From NCBI RefSeq assembly GCF_900099965.1, contig NZ_FNDJ01000013.1, positions 248,001 through 312,000 on the forward strand: a DNA stretch of 64,000 nucleotides. Reading direction: 5' to 3'. A program made the position numbers and the translations under genes. Shown here piece by piece: positions 44,092 through 54,864 of the stretch. Position 1 is the stretch's first letter. Each line of letters opens with the position of its first letter. The stretch comes from Nonomuraea jiangxiensis (GTDB taxonomy: Bacteria > Actinomycetota > Actinomycetes > Streptosporangiales > Streptosporangiaceae). The notes under the pieces were generated by a model. It saw nothing but the letters and a program-made list of their open reading frames with translations, ran no database searches and was not told the origin of the DNA.

Positions 44092-45222
44092 TGCGTCTCC
44101 TCATCCAGCCGGTCGATTCCGGTCACTCCAGGAGAGGTTACCGTTGCGAGCCCGACGGAGTGCCCCCTCGCCACACACCGCCCTGTTGGATTTACACCGA
44201 CACGGTCACAAACCTGCCTAACCCGTGACCGAGCCCCACCTTGTGGCACTCCCACCCGCTCCAGCCCTTCCAGCGAATCCCCCATCTCCTTCCCACGACA
44301 TCCCCACCCCCCGAGTCGCACGACAACGCTCCCCGTCGCCCTTCCGGCGGCGCTCCACCACCACTTCACTCCCCCGGTCACCCACCCAGCTCGCAAACAC
44401 TCGATCTCCAGCTCACGACTCACCGATCTCAAGCTCACGACTCTTGGTCTCCGGCTCACGCCTCTCCTCCGGCTGACAACCGACCGTTTCGCTCACAGGC
44501 TCCTGCTCCTCGGTCGCTCCTCAACCCACAACACGCCTGACTGCTGACCGCACTGGCCCGCGACGGACGCCTCGGCGCCGAAGCACATGTCCAGGGCGAG
44601 TGATCCTTGCGACACGGGGACGGGGTTGGGTGGCAGCTTGACCCGGCGGATCGATCGGCCTGATGGCCAGCCAGGCCGGCGACGAGTCTGCTTCGGGTGC
44701 GCGGTCGGAGCGTGGAGAGGTGCGTTCCCGCCTGACGGTGGAGCGACGATCAAGCGGCACATCGCCTACCGGGCCACACGAAATCGAGCGGGCAATCCAG
44801 GAGTACCACGCCCGACCGGACATCGCCCTTGGAGATGTGCCGTCAACGGACCCGGTTCGAGGCGCGCCAGTGGGCGTGACGGTGCGGGTGGTGGGTGGAT
44901 CCTGTGGTGAAGGGCGCGCCGGCAGCCGGGCCAGGCTTGAGGGTGTGCCATCCGGAGCGCAGCAGTACGCCATGGGTGGATCCGCCATGAGCGTGCCGTC
45001 GGTGGATCAGCTGAGTGTGGAGATGGCGTCGACGTGGGGATGCGCCATGAGCGGCTTGCCTGGGTCGGGCTGACGCCGTGCCGTCAGGAGGCCCCTCCCC
45101 TGTATCGGCCTGGAGCCGGGTGATGATCGATCATGCCGCAGCGGCGGCCTGGGGCGCGGGGCGTGGTGGCGGCCGCATCACCGGTGACGCGGTTGCCCCA
45201 GGCAGCCTGCCTGAGCGATCCG
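44092..45222. other. 1.13-kb spacer between parA and parB
   Basis: ParA and parB are usually adjacent or overlapping. Here the gap has a plus strand rich in C/T and poor in G (about 44220-44480), three imperfect 22-base repeats (44402-44467) and short open frames without similarity. The longest frames (for example 44663-45073, plus) have no recognised motif and no good start. A promoter for parB presumably lies here. Confidence 0.65.
44402..44467 (+). repeat. three imperfect 22-bp tandem repeats
   Basis: Units begin at 44402 (CGATCTCCAGCTCACGACTC), 44424 (CGATCTCAAGCTCACGACTC) and 44446 (GGTCTCCGGCTCACGCCTC), the third more diverged. They lie in the parA-parB spacer. Confidence 0.75.
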
Positions 45223-46149
45223 TCAAGCCACCTTGGCGCGGTGGGCTATCTCGCGGGCCGCGTCCATGTACGCCATGGCGCCGCTGGACCCCGGATCGTA
45301 CGTCATCACCGACTGCCCATAACTGGGAGCCTCCGACAGTCGCACGCTCCGCGGGATGACCGTGTTGAGCACCGTGTCCCCGAAGTGCGCCCGTACCTCG
45401 TCCGCCACCTGAGAGGCCAGCCGCGTACGGCCGTCGTACATCGTCAGGACGATCGTCGACAGGTTGAGCGTCGGGTTGAGGTGAGCCTTGATCAAATCCA
45501 CGTTCCGAAGGAGCTGGCCTAGGCCCTCCAGGGCGTAGTACTCGCACTGGATGGGGATCATGACCTCGTCCGCCGCCACCAGGGCGTTCACCGTCAGCAG
45601 ACCGAGGGACGGCGGGCAGTCGATCACAATGTAGTCGAGCTCGATCGCCTTGTACGCGTCCAGCGCCCGTCGCAGGCGAGCCTCCCTGGCCACCAGCGAG
45701 ACCAGCTCGATCTCCGCACCCGCAAGGTCGATGGTGGCCGGGGCGCAGTAGAGGTTCGGCATGTCGGGGACCTGCTTGACGATGTCGGCCATCGGCAGGT
45801 CGTCCACAAGGACTTGGTAAACATCAGGGACGTCACCGCGGTGCTCGGTCGCAAGTGCTGTGGAGGCATTGCCCTGGGGGTCCAAGTCCACCACGAGAAC
45901 ACGCTGGCCGTGCATGGACAGCGCGGCAGCGATATTCACCGATGTGGTGGTCTTGCCTACGCCACCCTTCTGGTTCGCCACCGCGATCACCCTGGTCTTG
46001 GGTGGACGCGGCCAGGTGCCGTCCCCGTCGCCGGGGCTCTGGGCGGCCGTCGGGGTTGCAGATGTTTCACGTGAAACCACTGAGCTGAGCGCCTCTCGTA
46101 CCAACGGCGAATCACCGGGGTTCAGGGGGGTCTGGGTCACAATGGCCAT
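45223..46149 (-). CDS. parA: chromosome partitioning ATPase ParA
   Basis: Deviant Walker ATPase that moves ParB-bound origins, 308 residues. Deviant Walker A is NQKGGVGKTTT (~residues 58-68), then VLVVDLDPQGNASTAL and YIVIDCPPSLGLLTVNAL (A' and B boxes). A low-complexity N-terminal extension of ~50 residues precedes the core, as in other actinomycetes. I prefer ATG 46149 with AAGGA 5 bases upstream; GTG 46290 is also in frame and overlaps the rsmG stop as GTGA. A parS-like site lies inside the extension (46063-46078). Confidence 0.96.
   Translation of the reverse strand: MAIVTQTPLNPGDSPLVREALSSVVSRETSATPTAAQSPGDGDGTWPRPPKTRVIAVANQKGGVGKTTTSVNIAAALSMHGQRVLVVDLDPQGNASTALATEHRGDVPDVYQVLVDDLPMADIVKQVPDMPNLYCAPATIDLAGAEIELVSLVAREARLRRALDAYKAIELDYIVIDCPPSLGLLTVNALVAADEVMIPIQCEYYALEGLGQLLRNVDLIKAHLNPTLNLSTIVLTMYDGRTRLASQVADEVRAHFGDTVLNTVIPRSVRLSEAPSYGQSVMTYDPGSSGAMAYMDAAREIAHRAKVA
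46063..46078. other. parS-like site inside parA
   Basis: TGTTTCACGTGAAACC matches parS in 15 of 16 positions. It encodes the V-S-R-E-T part of the ParA N-terminal extension. Confidence 0.85.
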
Positions 46150-46286
46150 CCTTTCAACCAGGGGTGGGCCGGTGCCGGGAATTCGCTGTCGCGACACGCC
46201 CATTTCGGGCCAGCCAACCCCGGTTGGACTCTCGGATGGACGACTGTCCGGCCAGCCAAGACCGCTTGACACGACTGGCACAGCCG

Positions 46287-47768
<1,482 letters not shown>

Positions 47769-48257
47769 TCAGGCCGGCAGGACCACCACGTACCGCTGGG
47801 GCTCCTCGCCCTCGGACTCGCTGCGGAGCCCGGCGGCCGCCACGGCATCGTGGACGATCTTGCGCTCGAACGGGGTCATCGGGTGCAGCGCCTTCGGCTC
47901 GCCCTGCTCCTTGACCTCGTTGGCGATCTCGGTGCCGAGCTTGGTCAGCTCGGCCCGGCGGCGCTCGCGGTAGCCCGCCACGTCGAGCATGAGCCTGGAC
48001 CGCTCACCCGTCTGCCGGTGCACGGCCAGCCGGGTCAGCTCCTGCAGCGCCTCCAGGACCTCTCCCCCGGGCCCCACCAGCTCCGTGCCCTTGAGCCCCA
48101 CGACGGAGACCAGGGCGCGGTCGCCCTCCACGTCCATGTCGATGTCGCCGTCGATGTCGGCGATGTCGAGAAGGCCCTCGACGTAGTCGGCAGCGATCTC
48201 GCCTTCCTGCTCTAGCGCGTTGAGATCAGGAGCCTTCTCCTGCTCGGCCTCGGTCAT
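47769..48257 (-). CDS. jag: Jag/SpoIIIJ-associated RNA-binding protein (KH-R3H)
   Basis: Single-stranded nucleic-acid-binding protein of 162 residues next to yidC. It has a short acidic N-terminus, a KH-like domain (~25-95: DYVEGLLDIADIDGDIDM, LVGPGGEVLEALQELTRL) and an R3H domain (~100-160: RSRLMLDVAGYRERRRAEL, HPMTPFERKIVHDAVA). The long N-terminal Jag-N domain of Firmicutes is absent, as normal for actinobacteria (Rv3920c). Start ATG 48257 with AAGGAGAGG; TTG 48281 overlaps the yidC stop and is possible. Confidence 0.94.
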   Translation of the reverse strand: MTEAEQEKAPDLNALEQEGEIAADYVEGLLDIADIDGDIDMDVEGDRALVSVVGLKGTELVGPGGEVLEALQELTRLAVHRQTGERSRLMLDVAGYRERRRAELTKLGTEIANEVKEQGEPKALHPMTPFERKIVHDAVAAAGLRSESEGEEPQRYVVVLPA

Positions 48258-48277
48258 GGCCGGCCTCTCCTTCGTGT

Positions 48278-49228
48278 TCAAGACTTCTTGCTGCCGGTGC
48301 GCTTGCTGCGGGACTGGCGGCTGGGCTGCTGCCTGATGATCTTAGGCTCCGGCGGGGGCGGAGGTGCCTGCTCTTCCGGGGTGGTCTTCCGGAATTTCGC
48401 CATCAGGCCAGGCTTGGGCTGGACGGGGATCACGTTGCCCTTGGCGTCGAACTGCGGCATGGGGTGCCGCGTGTAGAACCAGTGCTGCTGCCCGAGGGTC
48501 CACAGGTTGGTGGTGACCCAGTACATGATCAGGCCCAGCGGGAAGTTCAAGCTGAAGAAGGCGAACAGCGGCGAGATGTACATGAGGATCTTCTGCTGCT
48601 GCGCCATGGGGTTGTCCGGCATCTGCGCCATGGAGCGGGTGACGCTCTGCCGGACGGTGAGGAACGTGGTCGCCGAGCTGATCGCCACGAAGATCGCCAG
48701 TACGACCTTGGTCTGGATGACCCCGGCGTCGAACCCCTGGATCTGCGCCTCGGACATCCAGAAGTTCGCCGGCAACGGCGCGCCGAAGATGTGCGCGCTT
48801 CTGGCGCTGTCGACCAGCTCCTGCGTTATGCCGTATTTCGCATGGCCTTCAGCCATGTTGTGAAGCACGGTGAACATGGAGATGAAGATGGGGAACTGGG
48901 CGACGACGGGGAGACAGCCACCGAGAGGGTTGGCGCCGGCTCCCTGATAGAGCGCCATGACCTCCTGGTTCATGCGCTGCTTGTCGTTCTTGTATCGTTT
49001 GCGCAGCTCTTGGACCTTGGGGGCGAGCTCCTGCATCTTCCGCGACGAGCGCATCTGCTTGAGGAAGAGCGGGAAGATCAGGATCCGCATGAGCACGGTC
49101 AGCGTGATGATCGTCAAAGCCCAGGTCAGACCGCTGTCCGGGTTGAGGACCGTGCTGTATCCAGTATGGATCCAGATGATGACATGGGCTACGGCTTCAT
49201 ACAGCCAGCTCAGCCAGGACAGCTCCAC
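48278..49228 (-). CDS. yidC: membrane protein insertase YidC (Oxa1 family)
   Basis: Inserts and folds membrane proteins, with or without Sec; 316 residues, the short Gram-positive form with 5 helices and no large periplasmic domain. Helices include LTWALTIITLTVLMRILIFP and NPLGGCLPVVAQFPIFISMF (the conserved hydrophilic-groove region), then VVLAIFVAISSATTFLTV and YISPLFAFFSLNFPLGLIMY. The C-terminal tail is basic and Pro-rich. Start GTG 49228 after AAGGGAGA. Part of the rpmH-rnpA-yidD-yidC-jag operon. Confidence 0.96.
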   Translation of the reverse strand: MELSWLSWLYEAVAHVIIWIHTGYSTVLNPDSGLTWALTIITLTVLMRILIFPLFLKQMRSSRKMQELAPKVQELRKRYKNDKQRMNQEVMALYQGAGANPLGGCLPVVAQFPIFISMFTVLHNMAEGHAKYGITQELVDSARSAHIFGAPLPANFWMSEAQIQGFDAGVIQTKVVLAIFVAISSATTFLTVRQSVTRSMAQMPDNPMAQQQKILMYISPLFAFFSLNFPLGLIMYWVTTNLWTLGQQHWFYTRHPMPQFDAKGNVIPVQPKPGLMAKFRKTTPEEQAPPPPPEPKIIRQQPSRQSRSKRTGSKKS

Positions 49229-49232
49229 CGAG

Positions 49233-49514
49233 CTATCTCCCTTGCGTTTCGTGGGACCGGACCGGGCGTGGGGGCACCGGGTCAATACCTCCGGGATGGA
49301 ATGGGTGGCACCGCCCGATGCGCCGGACAGTCAGCCATGTGCCGCGCAATGCTCCATGTACGGCAATCGCCTCGAGTCCATACGCACTGCATGACGGGTA
49401 GAAACGGCAGCGTGGACCGAGCATCGGGCTTATGAAAGCCCGGTAGAACCGGATCGGGATGATCAAAGCCTGAGCGACGAGGCTCGGCTTCACCCCTTGC
49501 GGCTGCTCCGTCAT
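49233..49514 (-). CDS. yidD: membrane protein insertion efficiency factor YidD
   Basis: Small amphipathic membrane-associated protein, 93 residues, that assists YidC-dependent insertion. The family core is present: [20 protein letters not shown] followed by [10 protein letters not shown] with its conserved Cys residues and [15 protein letters not shown]. Its ATG overlaps the rnpA stop (ATGA), and yidC starts 4 bases after its end. Confidence 0.97.
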   Translation of the reverse strand: MTEQPQGVKPSLVAQALIIPIRFYRAFISPMLGPRCRFYPSCSAYGLEAIAVHGALRGTWLTVRRIGRCHPFHPGGIDPVPPRPVRSHETQGR

Positions 49515-49873
49515 CTTTGTCCACCCGTCGAGGACTCGCGCCGCCTGAGCAAACGATCCAGCGCGGAATCGAGCTCGGCGGCCAGGTGCTCGAATCGCGC
49601 GGACGCGGCCGGTGGATTGGCGCGTACCACCAGCAGGCTACCTCGCGGCAGCCGGTCGAGACGGTCCCGCATCAGGTGTCGGAGCCGTCGCTTGACCTTG
49701 TTCCGGGTCACGGCGCCACCGACGGCTTTACTCACCACGAAACCCACCAAGGGTGAGTCTTCCCCCGAAATGGCGAAATGCACCACCAAGGACGGGCGGC
49801 CGGCGCGCTTGCCGCGCCTCACCGCCGCCTCGAACTCCTCCCCGCGCCGCATGCGGGAATGACGGGACAGCAC
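49511..49873 (-). CDS. rnpA: ribonuclease P protein component
   Basis: Protein subunit of RNase P, which matures tRNA 5' ends; 120 residues. Starts [20 protein letters not shown]; the family signature is [20 protein letters not shown] (~residues 52-71), the RNA-binding RNR motif. Start GTG 49873. Coupled to yidD downstream. Confidence 0.97.
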   Translation of the reverse strand: MLSRHSRMRRGEEFEAAVRRGKRAGRPSLVVHFAISGEDSPLVGFVVSKAVGGAVTRNKVKRRLRHLMRDRLDRLPRGSLLVVRANPPAASARFEHLAAELDSALDRLLRRRESSTGGQR

Positions 49874-49937
49874 CGTATATACGCCTAACGCCCGCCGGCA
49901 AGCTGCACCGGCGGGCCTACTATCGGGCGCGGGACGA

Positions 49938-50075
49938 TCAGGCCGACAGCTTCTCGCGGCCCTTGCGGCGGCGAGCGGCCAGGACGGCGCGACCGGCCCG
50001 GGTGCGCATCCGCAGCCGGAAGCCGTGGGTCTTCGCGCGGCGACGGTTGTTCGGCTGGAAAGTACGCTTGCTCAC
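49938..50075 (-). CDS. rpmH: 50S ribosomal protein L34
   Basis: Ribosomal protein of 45 residues, GTG 50075 to TGA 49938. Sequence begins [19 protein letters not shown] and continues [19 protein letters not shown], the invariant L34 pattern. It is the first gene of the leftward operon and the left border of the origin region. Confidence 0.98.
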   Translation of the reverse strand: MSKRTFQPNNRRRAKTHGFRLRMRTRAGRAVLAARRRKGREKLSA

Positions 50076-50522
50076 GGGTGGGCTCCAGGCTTGATGGTGC
50101 GCCCAATAGGACGCTTAACACACATGGATGGCCTGCCAGATGACGAGGGCACGCGAAATAGCCGTCGCGTGACAAGCCGACCGTCGTACGTTACGGGTCA
50201 GACCCGTCCCAGGTCAAACCAGACCGGTTATCCACTAATCCACAGGCGAGTTTTCCACGCCCCGGCGGGCGTCCACAGCATGTGCACCCGAGTACCACTA
50301 CGCTGTGGACAACGTCTTGAACACGGCTGTGCACATGGATACTGTCGGCCCTTCGGACCCGCCCAAACGCTGTGCACAACCTGTGGACTTCCTGTGGAGA
50401 CCCTGGGTACGAAGCTCGGCCGGCGCGCTGTGGACGAAGGGCCCGTCCGTCGGGTCGGGCGGCCGCGCCATGTGGACAAACGATCGCGGGGGGCCGCGAG
50501 AGGAAGGAGGGGGAACCGCACC
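50076..50522. other. rpmH-dnaA intergenic segment of the origin, with DnaA boxes
   Basis: 447 bases carrying both promoters and several DnaA boxes: TTATCCACT (50228-50236), TAATCCACA (50236-50244), perfect TGTGGACAA at 50304-50312 and again at 50471-50479, and near-matches such as TGTGCACAA (50371-50379). Boxes so close to dnaA suggest autorepression by DnaA and a bipartite origin. Confidence 0.85.
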
Positions 50523-52103
50523 ATGAACGGTGTCGACCTCGGCACGGTATGGGCGAGGGCCCTGGGCAACTTCCTCGACGAGAACGTGCCCATCCAGCAG
50601 CGTACGTGGCTGTCCATGGTGCGCCCGATCGCGCTGGCCAACGACACGATCGTGCTCGGCGTGCCCAACGACTTCGTCAAAGACCTCATCGAGGGCAAAC
50701 TGCGCTCGCTCGTGGCGCACGCGCTGTCGCAGGAGCTCGGCCGGACCATGCGGCTGGCGGTGATGATCGACACAACGGCTCCCGAGCAGCCGGAGATCGA
50801 GATTCATCAACAGCCTGTGACTCAGAGTTATCCCCAAGGTGTGGAGAGCCGGCCGCGCTACCCACAGCTCCCACCGTCGCAGCACAACCCGGCCTCCGAG
50901 CCGCCGCAGTTCTATTCTCCACAGACGGAGCTGCCGCAGCTGTCCACCGAATATCCACAGCCGGGGTTCGGTTTTGAACAGGCGCAGTCGTACACACCGC
51001 CTGTGGAGAAGGCGCCGGAACCGGCGCCGAATCGCTGGGAGGCAAAGAGCAACAAGCCCAGCGAACCCGCCAGGCTCAACCAGAAATACACATTCGAGAC
51101 ATTCGTCATCGGGGCCAGCAACCGGTTCGCCCATGCGGCGGCCGTGGCGGTGGCCGAGTCGCCGGCGAAGGCGTACAACCCGCTGTTCATCTACGGCGAC
51201 TCGGGGCTGGGCAAGACGCACCTTCTTCACGCGATCGGGCATTACGCCCAGAGCCTGTACGACGGCGCGCGGGTGAGATACGTGAGCTCGGAGGAGTTCA
51301 CCAACGACTTCATCAACAGCATCCGCGACCACAAGGCCGACGGGTTCCGCGGCCGCTACCGGGCGATCGACATCCTGCTGGTGGACGACATCCAGTTCCT
51401 GGAGGGCAAGGAGCAGACGCAGGAGGAGTTCTTCCACACCTTCAATACGCTGCACAACGCCAACAAGCAGATCGTCATCTCCAGCGACCGCGCGCCCAAG
51501 CAGCTGATCACGCTGGAGGACCGGCTGCGCAACCGGTTCGAGTGGGGCCTGATCACCGATGTCCAGCCGCCCGAGCTGGAGACCCGGATCGCGATCCTGC
51601 GCAAGAAGGCGATCCAGGAGGGCCTGGCCGCGCCGCCCGAGGTGCTCGAATACATCGCCAGCCGCATCTCCACCAACATCCGCGAGCTGGAGGGCGCTCT
51701 CATCAGGGTCACGGCCTTCGCCAGCCTCAACCGGCAGGGCGTCGACCTGCAGCTCGCCGAGGTGGTGCTGAAGGATCTGATCACCACGGAGTCCGACTCC
51801 GAGATCACCATCGCCGCGATCATGAGCGAGACCGCCAACTACTTCGGGATCAGCCTCGAGGACCTGTGCGGCACCTCGCGCAGCCGGGCGCTCGTGAACG
51901 CCCGCCAGATCGCCATGTACCTGACGCGCGAGCTGACCGAGCTGTCGCTGCCGAAGATCGGCCAGCAGTTCGGCGGCCGGGACCACACCACCGTCATGCA
52001 TGCCGAGCGCAAGATCCGGTCGCTCATCGCCGAGCGCAAGTCGATGTACAACCAGGTCAACGAGCTAACAATACGGATCAAGCAGACACAGCGTGGATCT
52101 TGA
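50523..52103 (+). CDS. dnaA: chromosomal replication initiator DnaA
   Basis: AAA+ initiator that melts oriC, 526 residues. Domain I is residues 1-~85 ([19 protein letters not shown]), domain II a Pro/Gln/Tyr-rich linker (~85-185), domain III the AAA+ ATPase (~190-405: Walker [19 protein letters not shown], Walker [21 protein letters not shown], sensor SSDRAPKQL) and domain IV the DNA-binding HTH (~410-526: [33 protein letters not shown]). ATG 50523 follows GGAGGGGG. The DNA coding the linker itself contains DnaA-box-like sequences. Confidence 0.98.
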   Translation: MNGVDLGTVWARALGNFLDENVPIQQRTWLSMVRPIALANDTIVLGVPNDFVKDLIEGKLRSLVAHALSQELGRTMRLAVMIDTTAPEQPEIEIHQQPVTQSYPQGVESRPRYPQLPPSQHNPASEPPQFYSPQTELPQLSTEYPQPGFGFEQAQSYTPPVEKAPEPAPNRWEAKSNKPSEPARLNQKYTFETFVIGASNRFAHAAAVAVAESPAKAYNPLFIYGDSGLGKTHLLHAIGHYAQSLYDGARVRYVSSEEFTNDFINSIRDHKADGFRGRYRAIDILLVDDIQFLEGKEQTQEEFFHTFNTLHNANKQIVISSDRAPKQLITLEDRLRNRFEWGLITDVQPPELETRIAILRKKAIQEGLAAPPEVLEYIASRISTNIRELEGALIRVTAFASLNRQGVDLQLAEVVLKDLITTESDSEITIAAIMSETANYFGISLEDLCGTSRSRALVNARQIAMYLTRELTELSLPKIGQQFGGRDHTTVMHAERKIRSLIAERKSMYNQVNELTIRIKQTQRGS

Positions 52104-52626
52104 TGTTCGTGCACAGCCTGTGGAAAACACTGTGGACCAGCGGAAACACAGAATGGGCGCGGCCGTACGTACGGCAATGGCCGGAAAAATCCACCCACAA
52201 GGGCTGGGGACAACACTGGGGACAGGTAGCCCAGATCTGGGGACGAGCCGTGGATAACGTGTGGACGGCGTGTGAACAGTCGATCTGGAGCTCCAGAAGG
52301 GGTCTCTTTACCCCGTGGACAACCTGTGGAAACCCCGTGGATAACCCGTGGATGAACACCCCATGATCTGGGGAAGAGCTGTGCACGAAGTTTCGCCATC
52401 CCCAGGCGGCCGAGTTCTCCCCAGCCTTCGCCCACACCCTCGGTGGATGAAAACATGGCTACTGACCAGCCATAACGCCGGTTGTCCACAGTACCCACAG
52501 CCCCTAGTGTGATGACCTCTTATCTCTCTAACAAAGAAACACAAGACCCATAGAGGGGTTCTCCCGGAACCGAGGTGCGGGAGAGTGAACACTTGAATCA
52601 ACGACGAACCCAGGAGGCTGATCACC
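52104..52626. other. oriC: replication origin oriC between dnaA and dnaN
   Basis: 523 bases dense in DnaA boxes: TGTGGAAAA 52119, TGTGGACCA 52131, CGTGGATAA 52249, CGTGGACAA 52314, TGTGGAAAC 52325, CGTGGATAA 52336, CGTGGATGA 52347 and a perfect TTGTCCACA at 52482-52490, with further weak ones. Boxes at 52314-52355 are spaced 11 bases, one helical turn. The AT-rich stretch near 52510-52545 (CTCTTATCTCTCTAACAAAG) is the likely unwinding element. Position between dnaA and dnaN is canonical for actinomycetes. Confidence 0.95.
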
Positions 52627-53766
52627 GTGATGTTCCGAATCGAGCGAGACGTCCTCGCTGAGGCGGTGGCATGGACGGCACGCAGCCTCCCCGCGCGCCC
52701 GTCGGTGCCCGTTCTCGCCGGCATGCGCCTGGAGGTCACGGAAGAGCAGCAGCTCAAGCTCTCCGGATTCGACTACGAGGTCTCCGCCGAGGTGACCCTT
52801 GAGGTCCACACCGGCGAGCCGGGGGTCGTCCTGGTATCGGGCAAGCTGCTCGCCGAGATCACCCGCGCCCTTCCCGCACAGCCTGTGGACCTAGTCGTGG
52901 ACGGCGCCAAGGCGGTCGTCACGTGCGGCAGCGCCCGGTTCACCCTGCTGACCATGCCGGTGGAGGACTATCCGTCCCTGCCCGCCATGCCGCCGGCCGC
53001 GGGCCGGGTGGGCAGCGACGTGTTCGCCGCCGCCGTCGGCCAGGTCGCCGTCGCCGCGGGCCGGGACGACACGCTGCCGATGCTGACCGGCGTACGGATG
53101 GAGATCGAGGGCGACACCGTCACCCTCGCCGCGACCGACCGCTACCGGCTGGCCGTGCGGGAGCTGAAGTGGCAGCCGGGGCAGCCCGACTTCGCGGCCA
53201 TCGCGATGATCCCCGGCAAGACCCTCGCCGACACCGCCAAGGCGCTCGGCGCGACCGGCGCCGAGGTGGAGATCGCGCTCAGCTCCGCGGGCGGCACCGG
53301 GGAGGGCATGATCGGCTTCTCCAGCGCGGGGCGGCGGACCACGACGCGGCTGCTCGACCCCGAGTTCCCCAAATACCGCTCGCTGCTGCCGACGGAGTTC
53401 TCCGCGCGCGCCGATCTGTCCACAGGCCCGTTCGTGGAGGCGGTCAAGCGCGTGGCCCTGGTCGCCGAGCGCAACACGCCCGTACGGCTGGCGTTCAAGA
53501 GCGGCGAGGTCGTGCTAGAGGCGGGCAGCGGCGACGAGGCGCAGGCCGTCGAGGCGCTGCCGGTGGACTACGAGGGCGAGGAGATGAACATCGCCTTCAA
53601 CCACCAGTTCCTGCTGGAAGGGCTGGGTGCCATCGACAGCGACGTGGCACGCCTGCAGATGACCACGTCCACGAAGCCCGCTATCCTCACTGGCGGCAAG
53701 CCTGTGGATGACGGGGCCGGGACGGACTACCGCTACCTGATCATGCCTATCCGACTGTCAGGCTGA
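52627..53766 (+). CDS. dnaN: DNA polymerase III beta subunit (sliding clamp)
   Basis: Ring-shaped processivity clamp, 379 residues with the three clamp domains. Start MMFRIERDVLAEAVAWTAR (GTG 52627 or ATG 52630, AGGAGG upstream), PVLAGMRLEV, ARFTLLTMPVEDYPSLP, LPMLTGVRMEIEGDTVTLAA, TDRYRLAVREL, and the C-terminal YRYLIMPIRLSG that forms the partner pocket edge. Rightward from oriC. Confidence 0.98.
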   Translation: MMFRIERDVLAEAVAWTARSLPARPSVPVLAGMRLEVTEEQQLKLSGFDYEVSAEVTLEVHTGEPGVVLVSGKLLAEITRALPAQPVDLVVDGAKAVVTCGSARFTLLTMPVEDYPSLPAMPPAAGRVGSDVFAAAVGQVAVAAGRDDTLPMLTGVRMEIEGDTVTLAATDRYRLAVRELKWQPGQPDFAAIAMIPGKTLADTAKALGATGAEVEIALSSAGGTGEGMIGFSSAGRRTTTRLLDPEFPKYRSLLPTEFSARADLSTGPFVEAVKRVALVAERNTPVRLAFKSGEVVLEAGSGDEAQAVEALPVDYEGEEMNIAFNHQFLLEGLGAIDSDVARLQMTTSTKPAILTGGKPVDDGAGTDYRYLIMPIRLSG

Positions 53767-53816
53767 CGCCGTCATCAGAGATGATGGGAAGCCTGACAAG
53801 GGGGTAGTGGGAAACC

Positions 53817-54761
53817 ATGCAGATCGGCATGATCGGACTCGGCAAGATGGGCGGCAACATGGCCGAGCGGCTCCGCCGCGCCGGCCACGACGTCGTCGGC
53901 TACGACCGCGACCCGGCAGTCAGCGATGTGGGCGGGCTCAAAGAGCTGGTCGAACGCCTGGAGAAACCGCGCGCGATCTGGGTCATGGTGCCCGCGGGCG
54001 AGGCCACGCAGTCGACCATAGACGACCTCGGCGAGCTGCTCGACGCGGGTGACCTCGTCGTCGACGGCGGTAATTCACACTATGTGGACGACCAGAAGCA
54101 CGCCGCCGAGCTGGCGGAGAAGGGCATCGGCTTCGTCGACTGCGGCGTGAGCGGCGGCGTGTGGGGCCTGCAGTACGGCTACGCGCTCATGTGCGGCGGC
54201 GACCAGGCAAGCGTCGATCGGCTGATGCCGATCTTCGAGGCGCTCAAGCCCGAGGGCGAGGACGGCTTCGTCCACGCGGGCGAGGTCGGCGCCGGGCACT
54301 TCGCCAAGATGGTCCACAACGGCATCGAATACGGCATGATGCAGGCGTTCGCCGAGGGCTGGGAGCTGCTGGAGGCCTCCGACGTCGTCAAAGACGTCAA
54401 GGGCTCGTTCAGCAGCTGGCGCACCGGCACCGTGATCCGCTCGTGGCTGCTCGACCTGATGGTCCGGGCGCTCGACGACGACGAGCACCTCGAGCGCCTG
54501 CGCGGTTACGCACAGGACTCCGGCGAGGGCCGGTGGACGGTGCAGGCGGCCGTGGACCACGGGGTCCCCCTGCCGGTGATCACCGCCGCCCTCTACGCCA
54601 GGTTCGCCTCCCGCCAGGACGACTCCCCCGCGATGAAGGTGGTCGCGGCGCTGCGCAACCAGTTCGGCGGCCACGCGATCTCCTCGACGGAGGGCAGCAC
54701 CGGCAAGGGCGCCGACGCCCCGGGCGCCGACGTGACGCCGCCCCCGGGGCTCCAGCGCTAG
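53817..54761 (+). CDS. gnd: 6-phosphogluconate dehydrogenase, short (NAD-type) form
   Basis: Oxidative decarboxylase of the pentose phosphate pathway, 314 residues, the short form typical of actinobacterial origin regions. N-terminal Rossmann motif MIGLGKMGGNMAERL; substrate loops DLVVDGGNSHYVDD, CGVSGGVWGLQYGYALM and GHFAKMVHNGIEYGMMQA with the catalytic Lys; C-terminal helices with SSWRTGTVIRSWLLDL. ATG 53817. Lies between dnaN and recF, as in Streptomyces. Confidence 0.95.
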   Translation: MQIGMIGLGKMGGNMAERLRRAGHDVVGYDRDPAVSDVGGLKELVERLEKPRAIWVMVPAGEATQSTIDDLGELLDAGDLVVDGGNSHYVDDQKHAAELAEKGIGFVDCGVSGGVWGLQYGYALMCGGDQASVDRLMPIFEALKPEGEDGFVHAGEVGAGHFAKMVHNGIEYGMMQAFAEGWELLEASDVVKDVKGSFSSWRTGTVIRSWLLDLMVRALDDDEHLERLRGYAQDSGEGRWTVQAAVDHGVPLPVITAALYARFASRQDDSPAMKVVAALRNQFGGHAISSTEGSTGKGADAPGADVTPPPGLQR

Positions 54762-54852
54762 CGCTCGCCGCGTCCCAGGGCTTTCCCCACGAGCTGATAC
54801 CGGTTTTCCACAGGAACGCATGCCGGTGACCCCAGTGACCGCTGTGGCCCAC

Positions 54853-54864
54853 TAACCTCGTGGG
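54853..54864 (+). promoter_or_regulatory. candidate -10 for a leaderless recF transcript
   Basis: TAACCT (54853-54858) lies 6 bases before GTG 54865, the spacing for transcription starting at the start codon; no Shine-Dalgarno is present. Confidence 0.4.

Noticed and set aside
44663-45073. 136-codon plus-strand frame in the parA-parB spacer
   Set aside because: No recognised domain, no clear ribosome binding site, and weak codon-position bias; kept only as part of the spacer description.
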